Shown one piece after another: positions 59,263 to 64,000 of a stretch of DNA of 64,000 nt. Source of the DNA: Chryseobacterium camelliae (lineage in GTDB: Bacteria > Bacteroidota > Bacteroidia > Flavobacteriales > Weeksellaceae); assembly GCF_027920545.1 (NCBI RefSeq), contig NZ_CP115859.1, positions 1,178,001 to 1,242,000 of the forward strand, in the 5' to 3' direction. Both the position numbers and the translations under genes were made by a program. Below the pieces are notes generated by a model. It was not told the origin of the DNA, ran no database searches, and saw nothing but the letters and a program-made list of their open reading frames with translations. Each line of letters begins with the position of its first letter. Position 1 is the first letter of the stretch.

Positions 59263-61317
59263 ATGAATATTTTAACAGAAAATTTCAATACACCATATCA
59301 TTCCGCACCGTTCAATTCTATTAAAAATGAAGATTATCTTCCGGCTTTTAAAGAATTAATTCAACAATCTGAAGAAGAGATCGATGCAATCATCAACAAT
59401 CCTGAAGAGCCTACTTTTAATAATGTCATCGAAGCTTTGGCTTATTCCGGGGAACAGCTTGATAAGGTTTCTAATATATTCTTTAATCTAAACTCTGCTG
59501 AAACGAGTGACGAATTACAGCAAATCGCCCAGGAAGTTTCACCGATTTTAACAGAATATTCTTCAAAAATATCTCAAAATGAAGCTTTGTTCAATAAAAT
59601 TAAAAAAGTGTACGATGAAAAGGAAAAGTACGATCTGAACGAAGAACAGCAAATGCTTTTGAATGAAACCTACAAAGGTTTTGTAAGAAGCGGTGCTTTA
59701 TTAAATAAGGAAGACAAGGAAAAATTAAAGAAAATCAGCATGGATTTATCTTTAAAATCGCTTCAGTTCGGGCAAAACGTATTGGCTTCCACCAATAATT
59801 ATTTCAAACATATTACGAATAAAGAAGATCTGGCAGGAATTCCCGATGCTATTTTGGAGCAATACGCCGAAGAAGCAAAAGAAAGAAATCTGGAAGGCTG
59901 GGTGATCACTTTACAATATCCAAGCTATATTCCGTTCATGACCTATGCGGAAAACCGCGAACTGAGAAAGGAAATCGCATTGGCCAATGGTAAAAAATCT
60001 TTTGACGGCGGTGAGTTTGACAATCAAAATTTAATCAAGGAGCTTCTTACTTTAAAACAGCAAAAATCTGAATTATTAGGATATTCCAACTATGCCGATT
60101 ATGTTTTAGAAGAAAGAATGGCAAAATCTCCATCAAAAGTGATTGATTTTCTGAATGAACTTTTGGTAAAAGCAAAACCTTACGCAGACAAAGAAATTGA
60201 AGAATTAAAATCTTTGGCAAAAGCAGATGGAATCGATGAGATGCAGTCTTACGACCACACCTTTTATGCAGAAAAGCTTCGTAAAGCGAAGTTCGATCTT
60301 AATGATGAGGAATTAAAACCTTATTTCCCATTAGAACAAGTTCAGGAAGCTGTTTTCGGATTATCAAAACAACTTTTCGGGTTAACTTTTGAAGAGAGAA
60401 ATGATATTCCAAAGTACCATGAAGATGTAAAAGTTTATGAAGTAAAAGAAGTCTTCGACTCCGCGCAGACTGACAACCAGGAACCATCAACCGGCTACAA
60501 AGCTTTGCTTTATGTAGATTACTTCCCGAGAAAGGGCAAAAGAGCCGGAGCCTGGATGACCAGCTATAAAAATCAGTATAAAAAAAATGGTGAAAATTCA
60601 CGTCCGCATATTTCTATCGTTTGTAATTTCAGTAAACCGACTAAGGACACACCAAGTTTATTGACGTTCCAGGAAGTGACCACTTTGTTCCACGAATTCG
60701 GTCATGCTCTTCACGGGATGTTGGCAAATACACAATATCCTACTCTTTCAGGAACTTCTGTAAAATGGGACTTTGTAGAACTGCCTTCTCAGTTCCTGGA
60801 AAACTTCTGTTATGAACCGGAATTCTTAAAAACTTTTGCTAAACATTATAAAACAGGAGAAACTCTTCCAGATGAAAAAATCGAGAAAATCGAGCATTCA
60901 AAAAACTTCATGGAAGGTTACCAAACATTGAGACAGCTTGGTTTCGGATTACTGGACATGAATTACCATACAAAAGTTGAAGAATTGGAGCATGAGAGCG
61001 TAAAAGAGTTTGAAGATAAATACACAAAGGCAACACAACTCTACCCTGTAAATCCTGAAACAGCGATGAGCCCTAGTTTCTCTCATATTTTCCAGGGCGG
61101 GTATTCTGCGGGATATTATTCCTACAAATGGGCGGAAGTTCTGGATGCAGATGCCTTCCAGTATTTTAAAGAAAACGGAATCTTCAATCCTGAAATTGCC
61201 GCGAAATATAAAATCCTCCTTTCTTCCGGCGGCACCAAAGATCCGATGGAATTGTATAAGAGTTTCAGAGGTAGTGAACCGAAAGTGGAAAGCTTGCTGA
61301 AGAGAGCGTTTGGGTAA
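59263..61317 (+). CDS. M3-family zinc oligopeptidase
   Basis: 684 residues. Zinc site FHEFGHALHGM (about 476-486), upstream KGKRAGAWMTSY, and later AMSPSFSHIFQGGYSAGYYSYKWAEVLDADAF, which are typical of the M3A dipeptidyl-carboxypeptidase group. It has no signal peptide, so it is cytoplasmic. It trims short peptides. At residues 397-405 (EVFDSAQTD) the coding sequence contains a copy of the dyad repeat from the GIY-YIG locus, in frame. Confidence 0.93.
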   Translation: MNILTENFNTPYHSAPFNSIKNEDYLPAFKELIQQSEEEIDAIINNPEEPTFNNVIEALAYSGEQLDKVSNIFFNLNSAETSDELQQIAQEVSPILTEYSSKISQNEALFNKIKKVYDEKEKYDLNEEQQMLLNETYKGFVRSGALLNKEDKEKLKKISMDLSLKSLQFGQNVLASTNNYFKHITNKEDLAGIPDAILEQYAEEAKERNLEGWVITLQYPSYIPFMTYAENRELRKEIALANGKKSFDGGEFDNQNLIKELLTLKQQKSELLGYSNYADYVLEERMAKSPSKVIDFLNELLVKAKPYADKEIEELKSLAKADGIDEMQSYDHTFYAEKLRKAKFDLNDEELKPYFPLEQVQEAVFGLSKQLFGLTFEERNDIPKYHEDVKVYEVKEVFDSAQTDNQEPSTGYKALLYVDYFPRKGKRAGAWMTSYKNQYKKNGENSRPHISIVCNFSKPTKDTPSLLTFQEVTTLFHEFGHALHGMLANTQYPTLSGTSVKWDFVELPSQFLENFCYEPEFLKTFAKHYKTGETLPDEKIEKIEHSKNFMEGYQTLRQLGFGLLDMNYHTKVEELEHESVKEFEDKYTKATQLYPVNPETAMSPSFSHIFQGGYSAGYYSYKWAEVLDADAFQYFKENGIFNPEIAAKYKILLSSGGTKDPMELYKSFRGSEPKVESLLKRAFG
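60451..60475. repeat. GIY-YIG-associated repeat copy inside M3 peptidase coding sequence
   Basis: GTCTTCGACTCCGCGCAGACTGACA matches GGCTTCGACTCCGCTCAGCC[TA]GACA with three or four differences. It is translated as VFDSAQTD, at a position where homologues usually have a short loop before the GYKALLY strand. Unlike 42190/42548, only one arm is seen here. Confidence 0.7.
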
Positions 61318-61324
61318 AATTTTT

Positions 61325-61358
61325 AAAAGAGCTTTTGATATATCAAAAGCTCTTTTTT
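61325..61358 (+). terminator. Terminator after the M3 peptidase gene
   Basis: AAAAGAGCTTTTGATA and TATCAAAAGCTCTTTT form a perfect 32-base palindrome, followed by more T's. Confidence 0.93.
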
Positions 61359-61408
61359 GTATTTTTATATTTCCTGATAATCAGGTTCGCTAAAATCTCA
61401 AAAACACT

Positions 61409-62248
61409 ATGCATAAAAGAAAAATTGAACAGAATCTGATACTCCTTTTATTGATAATCACAATAAATCAAGCTTTTGGACAAAAGAAAGAATTTCGCGA
61501 CACAAAAGTTGACAGTCTCACATTTTTAAACAATAGAAAACTATTAAATAGCTTAAATACCGGTAGTTTTCAAAAGAAAATTTTTGTAGAAAATGACCTT
61601 AAAATTCCTTACAGATTTCTAACTCCTAAAAACAACCGAAAAAACGAAAAATTCCCGTTGGTTATTACATTTCATAATTCTACAAGAATCGGAAACGACA
61701 ATGAAAACCAACTTGAACCCTTCGCGAAAATATGGCTACGAGATGAAATTTATGAAAAATATCAATGTTATGTTGTTGCTCCACAATTTAATAAACGCTC
61801 GACAAATTACGAGACCAATGAAAAAGGTGTTCAAATTTCAAAACCATCCAATGAAGTTTCTGCTTTACTGAAATTGATTAAAGATCTTGAAAAAGAATAT
61901 CCCAATATTGATAAAAACAGAATCTACCTGATTGGTTATTCAATGGGAGGCTCAACATCTCAAAATCTTATGAATTTACAGCCTAATACATTTGCAGCAA
62001 TTGTTTCTGTTGCCGCTGTTCCTGATTTGTCAAATCTTAATAAAATTAAAGAAAAACATATATGGTTAATTCACGGTAAAAATGATGATGAAAACCCATA
62101 TATCGGAAGTGTTGAATTGTATAATAAACTTTCATCCAACAAAAAATTGATTTTCACCACTTTTACAAATCTTAATCATAACAATATTGTGATTCCATTT
62201 TTGATAACGGATGAAATTCCCAAATGGCTATTTGAAAAACACAGGTAA
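61409..62248 (+). CDS. Secreted alpha/beta hydrolase (PHB-depolymerase/esterase-like)
   Basis: 279 residues with a signal peptide (IEQNLILLLLIITINQAFGQ). Hydrolase fold: LKIPYRFLTPKNNRKNEKFPLVITFH, oxyanion region, nucleophile elbow IGYSMGGSTSQN (Ser about 186), Asp in LIHGKNDDENP and His in NHNNIV. Carboxylesterase/dienelactone-hydrolase type; it might act on a feruloyl or peptidyl ester outside the cytoplasm. Substrate unknown. Confidence 0.83.
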   Translation: MHKRKIEQNLILLLLIITINQAFGQKKEFRDTKVDSLTFLNNRKLLNSLNTGSFQKKIFVENDLKIPYRFLTPKNNRKNEKFPLVITFHNSTRIGNDNENQLEPFAKIWLRDEIYEKYQCYVVAPQFNKRSTNYETNEKGVQISKPSNEVSALLKLIKDLEKEYPNIDKNRIYLIGYSMGGSTSQNLMNLQPNTFAAIVSVAAVPDLSNLNKIKEKHIWLIHGKNDDENPYIGSVELYNKLSSNKKLIFTTFTNLNHNNIVIPFLITDEIPKWLFEKHR

Positions 62249-62286
62249 AAGAAAAATAAATATTGGTAATTCTGTAATTTTACAAC

Positions 62287-62673
62287 ATGAACAATATAAG
62301 ACAAAGATTAGAAAACGTAAAAAAACTCCAAGCCAAAAGATGGGACAACGAAGAAAAGCATTGGGACGAAATCACTGAGCTTTTAATAAAGGAGTTAGAC
62401 GAAATCCTACTTATTGAACCTGAAAACACAGCCGCTTTAATCAACATAGGAGCCGTTTATTCCGATCTGGGAGAAAATGAAACCGCCATTTATTATTTAA
62501 AACAGGCACTACACTTAGGTTCGGAAGACAAAAATCTTTATATCAATCTCGCCATTGTAATGGTTGATATGGGAATGCATGCGGAAGAATATCACGAATA
62601 TCTTGAAATTGCAGAGGATAAAAAAGAAGATCCGCTTACCTTTAAGGCTTACTTTGATCCTCAATCTCATTAA
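62287..62673 (+). CDS. Small TPR protein
   Basis: 128 residues with TPR-type helical pairs: LLIEPENTAALINIGAVYSDLGENETAIYYLKQALHLGSEDKNLYINLAIVMVDMG. The N-terminus is charged and helical (QRLENVKKLQAKRWDNEEKHWDE). TPRs mediate protein-protein contacts; partner unknown. It follows the hydrolase by 38 bases and may be cotranscribed. Confidence 0.8.
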   Translation: MNNIRQRLENVKKLQAKRWDNEEKHWDEITELLIKELDEILLIEPENTAALINIGAVYSDLGENETAIYYLKQALHLGSEDKNLYINLAIVMVDMGMHAEEYHEYLEIAEDKKEDPLTFKAYFDPQSH

Positions 62674-62700
62674 ACGCTTCAATATTACTCTAAAAATTCC

Positions 62701-62708
62701 TATATTTG
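62701..62708 (+). promoter_or_regulatory. -7 promoter box ahead of the DUF4242 gene
   Basis: TATATTTG matches TAnnTTTG, leaving a leader of about 135 bases before 62849. No other structure is seen in the gap. Confidence 0.4.
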
Positions 62709-62848
62709 ATTGAGATAAAAGAATTTAGAGCAAACACTATAACCTTAGCAAACATTGTCTTTGTCTTTCAAAAAAGAGGATCAATTATCATTTGAAAAAC
62801 AGGCAATACCTAAAGGTCCGATAAGTAGAAAACCAGATTTTTTGAATC

Positions 62849-63121
62849 ATGCCTAAATACGTAATTGAACGGGAAATTCCCGGAGCCGGCCAATTAACAG
62901 CCGAGCAATTAAAAGGAATCTCACAAACTTCTTGTGGGGTACTCAGTAAAATGGGTTCACAAATTCAATGGTTACAAAGTTATGTGACAGGTGATAAAAT
63001 CTATTGTGTGTACATTGCACCCAACGAAGAAATGGTTCGGGAGCATGCAAGACAAGGCGGATTTCCTGCAAACTCTGTAAATGAAGTTGCTACCATTATT
63101 GATCCGACAACTGCCGAATAG
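62849..63121 (+). CDS. DUF4242-family small protein
   Basis: 90 residues that open PKYVIEREIPGAGQLTAEQLKGISQTSCGVL and continue IQWLQSYVTGDKIYCVYIAPNEEMVREHARQGGFPANSVNEVATIIDP. This is the DUF4242 fold, whose members include small ferredoxin-like, possibly metal-binding (nickel) proteins. No partner gene suggests the job. The whole length is the domain; nothing is missing. Confidence 0.85.
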   Translation: MPKYVIEREIPGAGQLTAEQLKGISQTSCGVLSKMGSQIQWLQSYVTGDKIYCVYIAPNEEMVREHARQGGFPANSVNEVATIIDPTTAE

Positions 63122-63165
63122 AAATTAGAAGCATTTAATTGTAACGAGCAGTCTATAAACAAAGG

Positions 63166-63210
63166 CTTAGCATCAGACGGAGATCCCTCAATCTGGCGCT
63201 AAGTTTTTTT
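63166..63210 (+). terminator. Terminator after the DUF4242 gene
   Basis: CTTAGC pairs with GCTAAG, with an inner CAGA/TCTG dyad, followed by seven T. The remaining 63211-63334 is AT-rich with no feature seen. Confidence 0.75.
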
Positions 63211-63334
63211 ATGCGGTTACGGACGATAAATATTTTGAGATTTTTTATTTAAAACATCCGAAGTTAAGTATTTACATTTATTTTTCTTTATTTTTAATTC
63301 GTAGAAAATTAATAAACAACAAATACTACATCTA

Positions 63335-63790
63335 ATGGAACCTATCGAATTTAATTTTGGCGAATATCATTTCTCTACTGACAGAAACAAAATGGATATC
63401 CCTGCCATTCATGATTTTTTATCCAATCATTCAGGCTGGAGCAATGGCATTCCTATCGAAAAGGTTGAATTATCTATTCAAAATTCTCTCAGCTTCGGGG
63501 TCTTCCATCATCATCTTCAAATAGGATTCGCAAGAATAATTTCAGATTTCGCAACCATTGCTTATCTGGGTGATGTTTATCTTCTTGACGAATATCGAGG
63601 GAAAGGCATTTCCAAAAAACTGATGGATTTTATCATGTCTCATCCCAATTTGCAAGGATTAAGAAGATGGATTTTATTAACAACCACAGCCGATTGGCTC
63701 TATGAAAAATATGGTTTTAAAAAAATACCCGACCCGGAAATCTATATGGAATTGCATGATCCTAATGTTTATAAAAATAAACAACTATAA
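63335..63790 (+). CDS. GNAT-family N-acetyltransferase
   Basis: 151 residues with a GNAT core: FARIISDFATIAYLGDVYLLDEYRGKGISKKLMDFIMSH is motif A with the acetyl-CoA loop (RGKGIS), and WILLTTTADWLYEKYGFKKI is motif B. It transfers an acetyl group from acetyl-CoA to an unknown amine. The last 210 bases of the window (63791-64000) hold no gene; a box TATCTTTA near the end may belong to a gene outside. Confidence 0.88.
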   Translation: MEPIEFNFGEYHFSTDRNKMDIPAIHDFLSNHSGWSNGIPIEKVELSIQNSLSFGVFHHHLQIGFARIISDFATIAYLGDVYLLDEYRGKGISKKLMDFIMSHPNLQGLRRWILLTTTADWLYEKYGFKKIPDPEIYMELHDPNVYKNKQL

Positions 63791-64000
63791 ATAATATCAT
63801 ATGGAAAGGTTTTCATTCTCAAATTATGCAACACATATTAAAAATATCAATAAAAGAATGTGTCAAAATTGATATTAGTTGTATTTTCGATTTGAAAACA
63901 ACCCGATCCGGAACTTATAAAAAGTAGCGTTTATACGCACCGAAAAACATTAAAAACTATCAACTTAATTTGTATCTTTAAATAAGCAACAGCAATTAAA

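Overview
The window reads as chromosomal DNA of a Flavobacteriia bacterium close to Chryseobacterium (Weeksellaceae). The support is: AT-rich sequence; many start-proximal promoters of the Bacteroidota type (TAnnTTTG at -7); a ribosomal protein S16 with a long Ala/Glu-rich C-terminal tail; neighbours with a typical Flavobacteriia look (RecX, DUF1573, M3 peptidase, MacAB-like sets, DUF4241, four-helix-bundle 'IVP' protein); and a class A RNase P RNA. Species-level identity cannot be read from the sequence alone.

Region 1 (1-22683) is a surface-polysaccharide (O-antigen/capsule-like) locus, almost entirely on the minus strand. From its promoter end (22.6 kb) it runs: CapD/WbpM-like 4,6-dehydratase, mannose-1-phosphate guanylyltransferase, Wza-like lipoprotein, Wzc-like tyrosine kinase, a WbpA-LhgO-WbpE-WbpD-WbpB set for a 2,3-diacetamido uronic acid, a PIG-L deacetylase plus an LpxD-like acyltransferase, Wzx, Wzy and a glycosyltransferase. 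It then meets an inserted IS3-family element and a decayed plus-strand beta-helix gene, and resumes with a WbuX/WbuY/WbuZ-FnlA set that predicts an acetamidino (amidine) sugar such as L-FucNAm. The L-2-hydroxyglutarate oxidase inside the Wbp set makes metabolic sense if the WbpB step regenerates NAD+ by reducing 2-oxoglutarate.

Region 2 (22.8-34.2 kb): recX and glyA; an arsenic operon (arsR, DUF6428, arsC, acr3) with two identical dyad operators; a short element with terminal inverted repeats; a divergent pair of a thioredoxin-reductase-like flavoprotein and a Fur-family repressor sharing one dyad, with a heptamer tandem repeat in the flavoprotein leader; and a MacA/MacB-like efflux set split by a four-helix-bundle gene.

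Region 3 (34.2-48.4 kb): class I ribonucleotide reductase (nrdB, a small ABM-like gene, nrdA); DUF72; several small or membrane proteins; an HD-domain protein with an alpha/beta hydrolase; DUF4241; a GIY-YIG gene bracketed by inverted repeats; valS; a DUF1573 protein; PPK2; two secreted unknowns; and rnpB.

Region 4 (48.4-64 kb): an ECF-type sigma factor with a membrane partner, acyl-CoA synthetase, rpoN, asnS, a lipoprotein, rimM-rpsP, nitroreductase, a GreA/B-like protein, an SRPBCC protein, an M3 oligopeptidase whose coding sequence carries a copy of the GIY-YIG-associated repeat, and several small genes.

No tRNA, rRNA, CRISPR array or prophage was seen. The most unusual signals are the amidine-sugar and LhgO logic of the glycan locus, the simple-repeat frameshifts in the beta-helix gene, and the families of short dyad repeats, one of them tied to a GIY-YIG endonuclease gene.
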